A DNA stretch of 64,000 nt from Bifidobacterium lemurum (lineage in GTDB: Bacteria; Actinomycetota; Actinomycetes; Actinomycetales; Bifidobacteriaceae), in contig NZ_CP062948.1 of NCBI RefSeq assembly GCF_014898175.1, positions 2,418,001 through 2,482,000 of the forward strand. The letters are read 5' to 3'. Of this stretch, positions 46,091-56,330 are shown one piece after another. The translations under genes were made by a program, and so were the position numbers. The stretch's first letter is position 1, and each line of letters opens with the position of its first letter. The notes under the pieces were generated by a model that was not told the DNA's origin, searched no databases, and saw only the letters and a list, made by a program, of their open reading frames with translations.

Positions 46091-48466
46091 TCACCGGGCG
46101 TGAAGCGCGTCGTAGATGGTCCGCGCCTTCTTCAATCCGATGCCCGGCACTTCGGTGAGCTGTTCGACGCTCGCCTCGCGCATGGCCCGCACGGAGCCGA
46201 AGTGTTTGAGCAGGTTCTTCTGGTGGGTTTCGCCGATGCCGGGGATTTCGTCGAGCGCGCTGCGAAGCGCTCCCTTGCGTCGGGTCTGACGGTGGTAGGT
46301 GATGGCGAAACGATGCGATTCGTCGCGCACGCGCTGCAACAGATACATGCCCTGCGACTGGCGTTTGAGAATGATCGGATACTCGTCGTCCGGCACCCAC
46401 ACCTCTTCAAGCCGCTTGGCCAGACCGCATAGCGCCACATCCGTGACGCCGCAGTCCTCCAAGGCCTTGGCCGCGGCCCGCACCTGCGGATAGCCGCCGT
46501 CGACGACCACCAGATTCGGCTTGTAGGCGAATCGGTGGCGTTCCGTGTTCTGCTGGACCACGGCCGTTTCGCTTTCGTCAGCCGCCTTGGCCCGGCGCTC
46601 CGCTTCCATGCTTTCGCCGGAGTCTCCTGCGATGTTGCCGTGGCGGAACCGTCGGGTCAGCGTCTCATACAGGGCGCTCAGATCGTCCACCGCGCCTTGG
46701 CCGTCCTTGCCGCGGATCGCGAAACGGCGGTATTCAGACTTCTTCGGCATCGCATCCTCGAACACCACCATCGAGGCGACCTGGAACGCGCCCCCCACCG
46801 TGTTGGAGATGTCGTAGCATTCGATGCGCAGCGGGGCTTCGTCCAATCCCAACGCCTTGGCCACATCGTTCATGGCCTGCGTGCGCGCGCCCATATCGGA
46901 TATGCGGCTCATCTTGCTGCGCTGCAACGCCTGCTTGGCGTTCTCCGCCGCGCGGTCCATCAGCGCGCGCTTGTCGCCGCGCTCGGCGACCCGAATCGTC
47001 ACCGCGCCCCCGCGCAATCCCGACAGCCACTGTTCGAGTTCCTCGCGACGGGCGGGCTCCACGGGCACGATCACCTCACGCGGCACGGGCGCGATCGGCG
47101 CCAGCAGGTCGTCCCGGCCCGTCTGCTCCTGGCGGGCGTTACGTGTTTTGGTGGCCTGAGCGCGGGCCTGCGCGTCCACGGCGGTAAGCCGTTGCGTGGA
47201 ACCGAACGCATCGCGGCTGGTGGCGATAAGCGTGGACGAGGCGGAATCGGCCGCCTGTTCCACGGACTCCTCCGCCCCCGCATCCACATCCGCGTCTCCC
47301 ACGCCGTCGGCGGATGACGGAAGGTCGTGATCGGCGTAGGTGGTGCCGGTGGCCTCCGCGTACACCTGCATGATGAGATCGGCCATCAGCTCGGAGTCGG
47401 CGATATCCTCCACGCGTTCCACACTCCAGTTGCGTTCGCCGCGGATCGTGCCGGACCGCACGAAAAACGCGTGCACCGACGCCTCCAGCTCGTCGGAATC
47501 CATGCCGAACACGTCGGCGTCCACCTGGCTGTCGAGCACCACCGCGTTCTGCTCCACCACGGTGGCGAGCATCTGGATCTCGTCGCGCAGTCGGGCGGCC
47601 CTTTCGAACTCCAGTTCGGCGCTCGCCTCCTTCATCTCGCGCGTCAGCTGCGCGATATACGATTTGCCGAGCCGTCCGGTCATCACGCCGACCAGACGTT
47701 CGCATTGGCGGCGATGCTCCCGCGGATCGATCCCGCCCACGCACGGCGCCGAGCATTTGCCGATCGAGGCGAGCAGACACGGCCGGCCGGTCAGCTGCGC
47801 CTTATGGAACACATTCGTCGAACAGGTGCGCACCGGAAAAGTCTTCAACAGCCTGTCCAACCCATGCCGCAGATCCCACACCTTCGCATACGGTCCGAAA
47901 TAGCGGGTGTCGCGGCGTTTGCGGCTGCGCGTCACCCACACGCGGGGAATCTCCTCGCCCACGCTGACCGCCAGATACGGGTAGGTCTTGTCGTCGCGGA
48001 ACTGCACGTTGAACCGCGGATCGAACTCCTTGATCCACGTGTACTCCAAGGTGAGCGACTCCAATTCGGTGCCGACCACCGTCCATTCGAGACTTCGGGC
48101 GGTGAGCACCATGGTCTGCGTGCGCGGATGCAGCAGATACAAAGGCTGGAAGTAGTTCGACAGACGATTGCGCAGGTTCTTCGCCTTGCCCACGTAGATC
48201 ACACGGCCCTCGCCGTCGCGCCATTTGTAGACGCCCGGCTTGGCGGGAATATCGGAGGTTTTCGGCCGGAACAGGTCGCGGCTGTCCCCCAATAGCGGCG
48301 CGCCGTTCGCGTTCACCCCGGCGGAGGGATCGTCGTCCGCCCGGACGTGGCCGGCGGCGTTCCGGAGGCCTGCCTCCGCGTTGCCGGCCGATATATCGTC
48401 ATGCAACGCCTCGGCCGTCTTCCTCCACGTTTCAGGGCCATGTCGTTCGATCATTGCGGATTCCAT
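46091..48466 (-). CDS. uvrC: Excinuclease ABC subunit C
   Basis: UvrC makes both incisions in nucleotide excision repair. The protein is 791 residues from ATG 48466 (787 from ATG 48454; binding sites are weak for both). It has a 70-residue N-terminal extension, then the GIY-YIG domain with KPGVYKWRDGEGRVIYVGKA. A UVR domain follows (ELEFERAARLRDEI), then an insertion rich in Ala, Asp and Gln near 390-450, a C-terminal RNase H-like endonuclease with IECYDISNTVGG and VVDGGYPQ, and paired helix-hairpin-helix motifs (DEIPGIGETHQ, EVPGIGLKKA). E. coli UvrC is about 610 residues; the extra length is in the N-terminus and the insertion. Confidence 0.95.
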   Translation of the reverse strand: MESAMIERHGPETWRKTAEALHDDISAGNAEAGLRNAAGHVRADDDPSAGVNANGAPLLGDSRDLFRPKTSDIPAKPGVYKWRDGEGRVIYVGKAKNLRNRLSNYFQPLYLLHPRTQTMVLTARSLEWTVVGTELESLTLEYTWIKEFDPRFNVQFRDDKTYPYLAVSVGEEIPRVWVTRSRKRRDTRYFGPYAKVWDLRHGLDRLLKTFPVRTCSTNVFHKAQLTGRPCLLASIGKCSAPCVGGIDPREHRRQCERLVGVMTGRLGKSYIAQLTREMKEASAELEFERAARLRDEIQMLATVVEQNAVVLDSQVDADVFGMDSDELEASVHAFFVRSGTIRGERNWSVERVEDIADSELMADLIMQVYAEATGTTYADHDLPSSADGVGDADVDAGAEESVEQAADSASSTLIATSRDAFGSTQRLTAVDAQARAQATKTRNARQEQTGRDDLLAPIAPVPREVIVPVEPARREELEQWLSGLRGGAVTIRVAERGDKRALMDRAAENAKQALQRSKMSRISDMGARTQAMNDVAKALGLDEAPLRIECYDISNTVGGAFQVASMVVFEDAMPKKSEYRRFAIRGKDGQGAVDDLSALYETLTRRFRHGNIAGDSGESMEAERRAKAADESETAVVQQNTERHRFAYKPNLVVVDGGYPQVRAAAKALEDCGVTDVALCGLAKRLEEVWVPDDEYPIILKRQSQGMYLLQRVRDESHRFAITYHRQTRRKGALRSALDEIPGIGETHQKNLLKHFGSVRAMREASVEQLTEVPGIGLKKARTIYDALHAR

Positions 48467-48607
48467 GAAGCCTATGCTAGCGTCTGCCGTGCGTTCCGCC
48501 TGCGGATGACGGGCCCTGTCGCGGCGGATCACGCCTCGGTGAGCCCTTCGTGGTGCTAGAGTATGCATGTTCCACATCTTGATGTCGCAAACGCAAAGGA
48601 GCCGTAC

Positions 48608-49885
48608 ATGAGCGCGATCGATACCACATGCGTGCAGGGAGGCTATCAGCCGGGCAACGGAGAATCCCGCACTCCCCCGATCATCCAGGCCACGACGTTC
48701 AAATACACGTCCAGCGAACAGATGAGCCGCCTGTTCGACCTGTCCGAATCCGGCTATTTCTACACGCGCCTGCAGAACCCCACCAACGACACCGTCGCCG
48801 CGAAGATCTGCGAGCTCGAAGGCGGCGCTGCCGCGATGCTCACCAGCTCCGGCCAGGCCGCGAACTTCTTCGCCCTGTTCAACATCTGCAACAACGGCGA
48901 CCATATCGTCGCCTCCTCCGCGATCTACGGCGGCACCTTCAACCTCATCAACGTGACCATGCGCAAAATGGGCATCGACTGCACCTTCGTCAGCCCCGAC
49001 TGCACGCCTGAGGAGCTTGAGGCCGCGTTCCGTCCGAACACCAAGGCCGTGTTCGGCGAATCCATCGCCAACCCCGCGCTGATCGTGCTCGACTTCGAGA
49101 AGTTCGCCGACGCCGCCCACAAGCACGGCGTGCCGTTCATCGTCGACAACACCTTCCCCACGCCGATCAACTGCCGCCCGTTCGAATTCGGCGTCGACAT
49201 CGTCACCCACGCCACCACCAAGTACATGGACGGCCACGGCTCCTGCGTCGGCGGCGCGATCGTCGACTCCGGCAACTTCGACTGGATGGCCCACGCCGAC
49301 AAGTTCCCAGGGCTCACCACGCCCGACGACTCCTATCACGGCGTGACCTACGCGAAGGACTTCGGCCCCGCCGCCTACATCACCAAAGCCACCGCGCAGC
49401 TCATGCGCGACTTCGGCTCCACCCCCGCGCCCGTCAACTCGTGGATCATGGGCATGCATCTGGAATCGCTCGCCCTGCGTATGGCCCGCCACTGCGAGAA
49501 CGCGCAGAAGGTCGCGGAATTCCTCGCAGCCGACCCGCGCGTCAGCTGGGTGAACTTCCCCGGCCTGCCCGGCGACAAGTACCATGCGCTGGCCGAGAAG
49601 TACATGCCGAACGGCACCTGCGGCGTCATCTCCTTCGGTGTGCCCGGCGGCCGCGAGAAGGTCTCCGCCTTCCTTGACGGACTGAAGATGGTGTCGATCG
49701 CCACGCATGTGGCCGACGCGCGCAGCTGCACCCTCTACCCGGCCGGCACCACGCATCGCCAGCTGAGCGAGGAACAGCTCGAGGAGGCCGGCGTCGGCAT
49801 CGACCTCGTGCGTCTGAGCTGCGGCATCGAAAACGCCGACGACATCATCGCCGACCTCGACCAGGCGCTCGCCGCCATCCAGTAG
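48608..49885 (+). CDS. metY: O-acetylhomoserine sulfhydrylase (PLP-dependent)
   Basis: MetY joins O-acetylhomoserine with sulfide (or methanethiol) to make homocysteine (or methionine). The protein is 425 residues of the Cys/Met metabolism PLP family, with the PLP Lys in THATTKYMDGHG (residue 205). SSGQAANFFALFNI, NCRPFEFGVDI and the C-terminal SIATHVADARSCTLYPAGTTH fit the sulfhydrylase subfamily better than cystathionine gamma-synthase. AAAGGAG precedes the ATG at 48608. It is divergent from uvrC across a 141-nt gap. Confidence 0.92.
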   Translation: MSAIDTTCVQGGYQPGNGESRTPPIIQATTFKYTSSEQMSRLFDLSESGYFYTRLQNPTNDTVAAKICELEGGAAAMLTSSGQAANFFALFNICNNGDHIVASSAIYGGTFNLINVTMRKMGIDCTFVSPDCTPEELEAAFRPNTKAVFGESIANPALIVLDFEKFADAAHKHGVPFIVDNTFPTPINCRPFEFGVDIVTHATTKYMDGHGSCVGGAIVDSGNFDWMAHADKFPGLTTPDDSYHGVTYAKDFGPAAYITKATAQLMRDFGSTPAPVNSWIMGMHLESLALRMARHCENAQKVAEFLAADPRVSWVNFPGLPGDKYHALAEKYMPNGTCGVISFGVPGGREKVSAFLDGLKMVSIATHVADARSCTLYPAGTTHRQLSEEQLEEAGVGIDLVRLSCGIENADDIIADLDQALAAIQ

Positions 49886-49962
49886 CGGACTCCCCGCGCC
49901 GCCACCCCAAGCGGAGCGCGGCGTATGGCATCCGTTATCCCGGCAAAGCGGCGTATGACACC

Positions 49963-50064
49963 CGTCCTCCTGAGCGGAGGCCGCTAGGCCGGAGTCGAAG
50001 GATCTCACGTCTGCGACAATGCAGCGAGATCCTTCGACTCCGCTTCGCTCCGCTCAGGATGACG
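49963..50064. repeat. Nested palindromic dispersed element (copy 2)
   Basis: CGTCCTCCTGAGCGGAGG and GGAGTCGAAGGATCTC pair with GAGATCCTTCGACTCCG and CTCCGCTCAGGATGACG. It shares its core words with 13461-13658. It lies between the convergent metY and uvrA genes. Confidence 0.75.
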
Positions 50065-50090
50065 TAAAAATAAAACCTTACGTCAACGAA

Positions 50091-50121
50091 AATGGCCTCG
50101 CCTAACTTAGGCGGGGCCATT
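50091..50121 (-). terminator. Terminator after uvrA
   Basis: A 15-bp stem with one mismatch (AATGGCCTCGCCTAA and partner, one-base loop) is followed on the minus strand by TTTTCG, 21 nt from the uvrA stop. Confidence 0.75.
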
Positions 50122-50141
50122 GCGTTATGCTTGTGAGTCCG

Positions 50142-53100
50142 TCAGCCGAGCATGGGCTTGAGGAAACGGCCCGTCCAGGAGTCGGCGCAGTCGGCCACCT
50201 GTTCGGGCGTGCCTTCGGTGACGATGGTGCCGCCGCCGTCGCCGCCCTCGGGGCCGAGGTCGATCAGCCAATCGGCGGTTTTGATCACGTCGAGGTTGTG
50301 TTCGATCACAATCACCGTATTGCCCTTGTCGGTCAGTCCGTCCAGCACCTTCAAAAGCTTCCTCACATCCTCGAAATGCAGGCCGGTGGTCGGCTCGTCG
50401 AGGATGTACACGGTTTTGCCGTCGGAGCGCTTCTGCAGTTCGGTGGCGAGCTTGACGCGCTGCGATTCACCACCCGAAAGCGTGGGCGCGGGCTGTCCGA
50501 GACGGATGTAGCCGAGGCCGACGTCCACCAAAGTGTCCAGATAGCGCGCGATCGACGGATACGCCTTGAAGAATCCCGCCGCCTCCTCGATGGGCATGTC
50601 GAGGATGTCGGAGACGGTTTTGCCGTTGTATTTGACCTCCAAGGTCTCGCGGTTGTAACGTTTGCCGTGGCAGGTCTCGCATTCCACATATACGTCCGGC
50701 AGGAAGTTCATTTCGATTTTCAGGGTGCCGTCGCCATGGCAGGCCTCGCACCGTCCGCCTTTGACGTTGAAACTGAAACGGCCCGGCCCGTAGCCGCGCA
50801 CCTGCGCCTCGGGCGTTTTGGCGAACAGCGTGCGGATCTTGTCCCACACGCCCGTGTAGGTGGCGGGGTTGGAACGCGGCGTGCGGCCGATCGGATTCTG
50901 ATCGACGTGAATCACCTTGCGCACCTGGTCGACGCCTTCGACGCGCGTGTGCTTGCCCGGCACGATGCGCGCGCCGTTGAGCTTGTCCGCCAGCACCGGG
51001 TAGAGGATCGAATTCACCAGCGTGGACTTGCCCGAACCGGAGACGCCGGTGACCACGGTCATCACGCCGAGCGGGAAGCTCACGGTGAGGTTCTTCAGAT
51101 TGTTCTCCCGCGCCCCCACCACTTTCAGCGTTTTGGTTTTGCGCACCTTGCGGCGGTGTTCGGGCACGGCGATCTCACGGCGGCCGGCGATGTAGTCGCC
51201 GGTGATCGAACGCGTCGCGTCGGTCAGATGCGCGGCCGGACCGGAGTAGATGACCTCGCCGCCGTGCTCGCCCGCGCCGGGGCCGATATCCACCAGCCAG
51301 TCGGCCTCCTTGATGGTCTCCTCGTCGTGCTCGACGACGATCAGCGTGTTGCCGAGGTCGCGCAGATGGTGCAGTGTTTCGATCAGACGTTCGTTGTCGC
51401 GCTGGTGCAGGCCGATGGACGGCTCGTCGAGCACGTACATCACGCCGACCAGGCCGGAGCCGATCTGCGTGGCCAGTCGGATGCGCTGCGCCTCGCCTCC
51501 CGACAGCGTGGCGGCCGCGCGCGACAGGGTCAGATAGTCGAGGCCCACGTCGTTGAGGAAGCCCAACCGCGCTTTGATCTCCTTCAGAACCTCCCCAGCG
51601 ATCTGCGCGGCGGCGCCTTCGAGCCTGAGCCCGTTCACCCATTCCAGCTCGCGCACCACGGGCATGTCGCACACGTCGAAAATCGACTTGTCGTTCACCG
51701 TGACGGCCAGCACTTCGGGCTTCAGCCTCCGGCCTTGGCATTCCTGGCACGGAACCTCGCGCATATACGACTCGTAGTACTGCTTCATCGCGTCGGAGTC
51801 GGTTTCGTCGTGCCGGCGCATCAGCGTGCGCACCACGCCCTCGAAGCCTGTGGAATACTCACGCAGACGCCCCCACCGGTTGCGGTAGGAGACCTTCACC
51901 TTGAAGTCGCGTCCGTAGAGCACCGCTTGCCGCGCCTCCTCGGGCAGGTCCTTCCAGGGCGTGCGCATCGAGAAGCCCATCTCGTCGGCGAGGCCTTCGA
52001 GCACGTGGCTGTAGTACTGCGAGGTGGTTTTCGTGCTCGACCACGGCTCGATCACGCCGTCGGCCAAGGATTTCTCCGGATCGGCGATGATGAGCTCCGG
52101 GTCGATCTCCAGCTTGAATCCCAGACCGGTGCATACCGGGCATGCGCCGTAGGGCGCGTTGAAGGAGAAGGTGCGCGGCTCGATCTCGTCGAGTTCCAGC
52201 TGGTGCCCGTTGGGGCAGCTGCGGTGTTCGGAGAACGGCTGGCGGCGTTCGGACGAATCCTCCGCCTCGTCCACGAAATCGGCCACGACCACGCCGTTTG
52301 CCAAGCGCAGCGCCGTCTCGATCGAATCGGTCAGACGCTGGCGGATGCCGTCCTTGACGACCAGTCGGTCGATTACCACTTCGATGGTGTGCTTCTTCTG
52401 CTTGGCGAGCTTGATCTCGTCGGACAGCTGGCGCATCTCGCCGTCGATGAGCGCGCGGGCGTAGCCGTCGGATCGCAGCACCTCAAGCAGCTCCACGAAC
52501 TCGCCCTTGCGGCCCTTCGCCACCGGCGCGAGGATCTGGAACCGCGTGCGCTCCGGTTTGGCGAGCAGGGCGTCGACGATCTGCTGCGGGGTCTGCGCGG
52601 TGACGAGTCCGCCGCATTCGGGGCAATGCGGCACGCCCGTGCGCGCGAACAGCAGACGCAGATAGTCGTACACCTCGGTGATGGTGCCGACGGTCGAACG
52701 CGGATTGCGATTCGTGGTCTTCTGGTCGATGGAGACGGCCGGCGACAGACCTTCGATGAAATCCACATCCGGCTTGTCCATCTGCCCAAGGAACTGGCGG
52801 GCGTACGCGGACAACGATTCGACATAGCGGCGCTGGCCCTCGGCGAACAGGGTGTCGAACGCGAGCGAGGACTTGCCCGAGCCGGACAGGCCGGTGAACA
52901 CGACCATACGGTTGCGCGGCACCGCAAGGTCCACGTTCTTGAGATTGTGCTCGCGGGCGCCTTGGATCACGACCTTGAGATCGTTGGGAATATGCGAGAT
53001 ATCGGCGACCAGCGAGCGCCCGTCGTTCGTTTCGGTCAGGGGCGCTTTGGCGAGTTCCTTGGCGAGGAAGGAGTCGCTGTCGAGCACGCGCTCCGCCGTC

Positions 53101-53174
53101 GCCGTCGAATCCGTGTTGCTGATGGTTCGGGTATCGCCGCTCGCACCCGCGTGCGTTGTCGTCTGAGCTGCCAC
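50142..53174 (-). CDS. uvrA: Excinuclease ABC subunit A
   Basis: UvrA is the damage-recognition ATPase of nucleotide excision repair. The protein is 1010 residues. It carries a polar N-terminal extension of about 65 residues before [13 protein letters not shown]. The first Walker [10 protein letters not shown], is at 95-103, and the second, GVSGSGKST, is near residue 700. ABC signatures TLSGGEAQR and TLSGGESQR are present, with zinc-binding CPECGG and CEACHGDGT plus CETCHG. uvrC lies nearby but on the other side of metY. A terminator follows. Confidence 0.98.
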   Translation of the reverse strand: MAAQTTTHAGASGDTRTISNTDSTATAERVLDSDSFLAKELAKAPLTETNDGRSLVADISHIPNDLKVVIQGAREHNLKNVDLAVPRNRMVVFTGLSGSGKSSLAFDTLFAEGQRRYVESLSAYARQFLGQMDKPDVDFIEGLSPAVSIDQKTTNRNPRSTVGTITEVYDYLRLLFARTGVPHCPECGGLVTAQTPQQIVDALLAKPERTRFQILAPVAKGRKGEFVELLEVLRSDGYARALIDGEMRQLSDEIKLAKQKKHTIEVVIDRLVVKDGIRQRLTDSIETALRLANGVVVADFVDEAEDSSERRQPFSEHRSCPNGHQLELDEIEPRTFSFNAPYGACPVCTGLGFKLEIDPELIIADPEKSLADGVIEPWSSTKTTSQYYSHVLEGLADEMGFSMRTPWKDLPEEARQAVLYGRDFKVKVSYRNRWGRLREYSTGFEGVVRTLMRRHDETDSDAMKQYYESYMREVPCQECQGRRLKPEVLAVTVNDKSIFDVCDMPVVRELEWVNGLRLEGAAAQIAGEVLKEIKARLGFLNDVGLDYLTLSRAAATLSGGEAQRIRLATQIGSGLVGVMYVLDEPSIGLHQRDNERLIETLHHLRDLGNTLIVVEHDEETIKEADWLVDIGPGAGEHGGEVIYSGPAAHLTDATRSITGDYIAGRREIAVPEHRRKVRKTKTLKVVGARENNLKNLTVSFPLGVMTVVTGVSGSGKSTLVNSILYPVLADKLNGARIVPGKHTRVEGVDQVRKVIHVDQNPIGRTPRSNPATYTGVWDKIRTLFAKTPEAQVRGYGPGRFSFNVKGGRCEACHGDGTLKIEMNFLPDVYVECETCHGKRYNRETLEVKYNGKTVSDILDMPIEEAAGFFKAYPSIARYLDTLVDVGLGYIRLGQPAPTLSGGESQRVKLATELQKRSDGKTVYILDEPTTGLHFEDVRKLLKVLDGLTDKGNTVIVIEHNLDVIKTADWLIDLGPEGGDGGGTIVTEGTPEQVADCADSWTGRFLKPMLG

Positions 53175-53270
53175 GTCATCCTCCGCTCGTCAAATAACCG
53201 ACTTACAGGATACCGCACACCGTCCCATCAATCGAACACCTGTTCGAGCGTGTTGCCGTATATTCGGGCA

Positions 53271-54887
53271 TCACCAAGACTGCGCATACACCTCGTAGGA
53301 CGCGTAACGCGGAGGGTCGTGGATGGGGATGGAGAACGGCGTGCTGCCGCCATTCTCCGGCATGTCGACGTATGTGCTTTTGCCGTAGATGATGGTGCCG
53401 TCGTCGTCACGTAGGACGACGGTGACGTTGGCCATGGTGAACGCGGTGTCGACCGTTCCTTCGATCTGCGCCTTGACTTCGCCCGCGAACGTGACCCCGC
53501 CGTCGTACGCCACGGCGTTCACTCCCGTAGGCGTCAATGTGATGCTGCCTTGCGATTCGCTTATCTGATAGTCATCGGGGGCGATTGTCGCGAAATCGAC
53601 GGTGTCGGGCGCCACGCCGTCGCCGGCCTGCCCGCTTATATGCAGGGTCTGGCCTGGTGAGATGACGTTGAGGGTCGCGGTGTCGGAGAAGATCACCAAT
53701 CCTTTGTCGTCGCGGCCAGTGACGGACACCGATGGGTACAGGATCTGTAATGTGTCGCTGGTGTTGGTGATGCCGAAGGCGTAGATGGTGTAACCGTTCT
53801 CGGCGGACCAGCCCGATTCGACGATTTTCAGAGGGTTTTCCGCATTGGCGGTTTGCGATTCTCCATTGTCGGATGCTTCGCCGCCATCCGTGGTCGCGGA
53901 ATCGGAGTGTTGCGGTGTCGCGTCGGAGCCATTGCCGCCATCGAAACGTTCTGCGGCATAGAAGGAGAATGCGACGGCGGCGACGATGACGATCACGGAT
54001 GCGATGAATACCGGCGCAACGGATGCCGCGAATATTCGCGGGATGCTCCAGCGAGGTTTGCGCTTGTCGTGTTGTTGTGTCGCGCTGTGCCGGGAATTGC
54101 TGACTTTCGTATGCGCTTCCGCGCGAGGATTCCGCAGTCCGAGTGCTTCCAGGCGCAGATCCTCGGCGCTTTGCTGTCGCGCGCTCGGCTCGAAGGCGCA
54201 TGATTTCAGGATGATGGCGCGGAGATGGGGCGGCACGATCGATTCGTCGGCGAGCGTTTTTTCGTATGCGGCATCGTCGGGATAAACGCCCGTGAGCAGG
54301 TATCCGAACATACGTCCGATGGAATACACGTCGGAACGGGCGTCCGTCTGCGCGAACCCGTATTGCTCCGGGGATGCGAAGCCCCAAGTGCCCAACGTGG
54401 TGGTGTCATGAGTCGCCTGTTCCGTTTTCATGCGGGCGATGCCTAGGTCGATGAGATGCGCGCCGTCGGCGGCGAGGATGATGTTCGACGGCGAGATGTC
54501 GCGATGCACGATGCCGTGCTTATGCAGCTCCTGTACGGCTTCGCATACTTGTTCGATGACGCGGACGGCTTGTTCAATGGGCATGCGTCCCCGTTCGTTG
54601 ACGACCTGATCAAGGGTTGGCCCCTCGACGTAGTCGTAGACCACCACGAAGCAGTCGGGCAGCTCATATGTGGCTTGGACTTGCGGCAGCCGCGCGCTCC
54701 GACAATCCGCGAGCGCCGACCATACGCGGCGTCGGGCAAGCTGCGTTGGAATCTTCTTACGGACGAAGGGGCCGGCCCCTGCGATGCTGACCAGTTCGGT
54801 GACGCCGGCCGCGCCTCGCGCGAGCACACGTTCGACATGATAGGAGTCGTCGATGCTCATCGCATGCATGGTCTGCTTGTCGTCCAT
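53271..54887 (-). CDS. Membrane serine/threonine protein kinase with FxLYD-like domain
   Basis: This 538-residue protein has a kinase domain at about 15-270, with catalytic loop HRDISPSNIIL (Asp 130) and metal-binding DLG (147-149) instead of the common DFG. The activation segment is GTWGFASPEQYG, and SDVYSIGRMFGYLLTG follows. A membrane helix at about 282-310 leads to an acidic linker. The external domain, about 340-538, contains an FxLYD-like fold (AFGITNTSDTLQILYPSVSV and PGQTLHISG). The substrate is unknown; the external part may sense envelope state. It lies 171 nt downstream of an HTH gene on the same strand, a pairing also seen in Firmicutes. Confidence 0.87.
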   Translation of the reverse strand: MDDKQTMHAMSIDDSYHVERVLARGAAGVTELVSIAGAGPFVRKKIPTQLARRRVWSALADCRSARLPQVQATYELPDCFVVVYDYVEGPTLDQVVNERGRMPIEQAVRVIEQVCEAVQELHKHGIVHRDISPSNIILAADGAHLIDLGIARMKTEQATHDTTTLGTWGFASPEQYGFAQTDARSDVYSIGRMFGYLLTGVYPDDAAYEKTLADESIVPPHLRAIILKSCAFEPSARQQSAEDLRLEALGLRNPRAEAHTKVSNSRHSATQQHDKRKPRWSIPRIFAASVAPVFIASVIVIVAAVAFSFYAAERFDGGNGSDATPQHSDSATTDGGEASDNGESQTANAENPLKIVESGWSAENGYTIYAFGITNTSDTLQILYPSVSVTGRDDKGLVIFSDTATLNVISPGQTLHISGQAGDGVAPDTVDFATIAPDDYQISESQGSITLTPTGVNAVAYDGGVTFAGEVKAQIEGTVDTAFTMANVTVVLRDDDGTIIYGKSTYVDMPENGGSTPFSIPIHDPPRYASYEVYAQSW

Positions 54888-55058
54888 GCCTCTCCCCCTG
54901 CTCGTCGTCGTTGCGCGTGATGTTTCGTTCGGATGTGTTCAGCTTATGCCATGGTATGTGCAGTCATGACTGACGCTGATATGGCGCGCGGCGTCGAACC
55001 GTATCGTCTGTCTGTCGCCGTTGCGTATTCGACCGCGTGCATGGCGCACTCCCGGCGG

Positions 55059-55580
55059 TTATGCCAGCAGTGGCTTCTCTCCCATGCGTCGCAGTTCGTC
55101 GTCGGCTGCCGTTCGATCGAAGCCTTGGTGCACGCACCAGATGAGAATGGCGTCTCGCCGTTGCTTGCACCATAACTCCGATACTCCCGCAAGCCGTAGC
55201 AGACGTTGCGTTTGACGCAGCGAACAGTTGAGGCCGAATGACAGCATGATCGCATTGTCTCGACCGGGCCTGCTTTTCCCCGAGAAGATGTCGTAGACGA
55301 CGGTGGGGTTGAGTCCCGAGTCTCGTACGACGTCGGCTCGTTTGAGACCGCGTTCATCCATGATCTCATACAGGTAGTCGGTGAGTTTGCGGTCCGTGAC
55401 GTGTTCTTCCTCGAGGTAGGTCTCGACGTTGGAGCTGGCGAGGAGCCGATCCAGCAGCTCTTCGGTCAGATGTTCCTTCTCTTCTTCAGGCATGGCCGCC
55501 AAGGCTACCAGATGCGACTGCTGGCACGGTTCAGTTACCAACTGAATATTCGCGAATGTGCTCACACCACAATTATCCAT
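55059..55580 (-). CDS. HTH protein linked to the serine/threonine kinase
   Basis: This 173-residue protein (144 if the ATG at 55493 is used) has a central Cro/C1-type helix-turn-helix, LKRADVVRDSGLNPTVVYDI, then FSGKSRPGRDNAIMLSFGL. The C-terminal CSLRQTQRLLRLAGV and RRDAILIWCVHQGFDRTA complete a family found beside kinase genes in clostridia and bifidobacteria. Function is inferred as regulation or as a kinase substrate. GGTGGGG precedes ATG 55580. It is divergent from the lipoprotein gene at 55625, only 44 nt away, so both promoters overlap. Confidence 0.75.
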   Translation of the reverse strand: MDNCGVSTFANIQLVTEPCQQSHLVALAAMPEEEKEHLTEELLDRLLASSNVETYLEEEHVTDRKLTDYLYEIMDERGLKRADVVRDSGLNPTVVYDIFSGKSRPGRDNAIMLSFGLNCSLRQTQRLLRLAGVSELWCKQRRDAILIWCVHQGFDRTAADDELRRMGEKPLLA

Positions 55581-55624
55581 AACCCCACCCGCGAAGCAAT
55601 TCGCTTAGAAGAAAGAAGAATCGG

Positions 55625-56053
55625 ATGATCAGCACAACACGAACCAAAATCACGGCGCTACTGGTGGCTTCGGCGTTGACGTTGACGCTTGGCGCGTGCG
55701 GAAATTCGTCGTCGCAGATTACACAGGGCGGCTCTGACCAGTCATCGCAATCGACGGATGCGGACGCTCAGCCCCAGACGGATGTTCAGGAGAATCAGTC
55801 AGGCGATTTCAAAACCGTGATGGATGACTATGAACGATTCGTGGACGAGTATGTGGCGTTCATGCAACGGTACAACGAATCCGATGACCCCACATCGTTG
55901 CTTGCCGAATACGGCGATATGATGCAGCGTCTGAACGACTATGGCCAGAATCTCTCCGAATTCGACGGCGACTCGTTGGACGCCGACGATCTTACTTACT
56001 ACACCGAGGTCATGAACCGTTGCAATGAGAAGCTCGCCTCCATCACGCAATGA
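55625..56053 (+). CDS. Small lipoprotein with helical C-terminal module
   Basis: This 142-residue lipoprotein has lipobox LGAC (Cys 25), a Ser/Gln/Asp-rich linker, and an 80-residue acidic helical module (FKTVMDDYERFVDEYVAFMQ onward, ending YYTEVMNRCNEKLASI). The same module closes the 503-residue protein at 56327-57838, with about two thirds of positions alike by eye. Function is unknown. It is divergent from the HTH gene and upstream of the tiny membrane peptide at 56220. Confidence 0.8.
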   Translation: MISTTRTKITALLVASALTLTLGACGNSSSQITQGGSDQSSQSTDADAQPQTDVQENQSGDFKTVMDDYERFVDEYVAFMQRYNESDDPTSLLAEYGDMMQRLNDYGQNLSEFDGDSLDADDLTYYTEVMNRCNEKLASITQ

Positions 56054-56219
56054 TACTTGGACTGGCTTTGATCCAGTCGATGTCAAATAGTGTTGGGTCG
56101 TCGTGTCGCGACGACCCAACATCCATATTATGTACATAACGCCAATTTGCATACATTTTCACATCGACATACACTAAACATCAGCATTACGCCGAAAGGG
56201 CTTTGAGGAGGGCAACCGT

Positions 56220-56330
56220 ATGAACGAGCGCCGTCGGTTCGCCATCACGATTGGCTTGGCCGTCGCCATAGTCAGCCTTATTGTCTCCACTTTGGTGATG
56301 CTTGCCACTGAGAGAAAGGGACACCGATGA
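56220..56330 (+). CDS. 36-residue single-helix membrane peptide
   Basis: This small ORF reads MNERRRFAITIGLAVAIVSL followed by a hydrophobic stretch and a basic tail (ATERKGHR). GAGGAGGGC lies at good spacing before the ATG. Its stop overlaps the next start as ATGA, which argues that it is translated and coupled to the 503-residue protein. No homology is claimed. Confidence 0.6.
   Translation: MNERRRFAITIGLAVAIVSLIVSTLVMLATERKGHR

Noticed and set aside
46091..50008. A single open frame of about 1300 codons on the minus strand
   Set aside because: Only the 3' 790 codons are UvrC; the remainder is antisense to metY and has no binding site or family match. High G+C keeps antisense frames open.
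50127..53414. Long open frame antisense to uvrA
   Set aside because: It is a frame shadow of a high-GC gene. The UvrA reading has all expected motifs.
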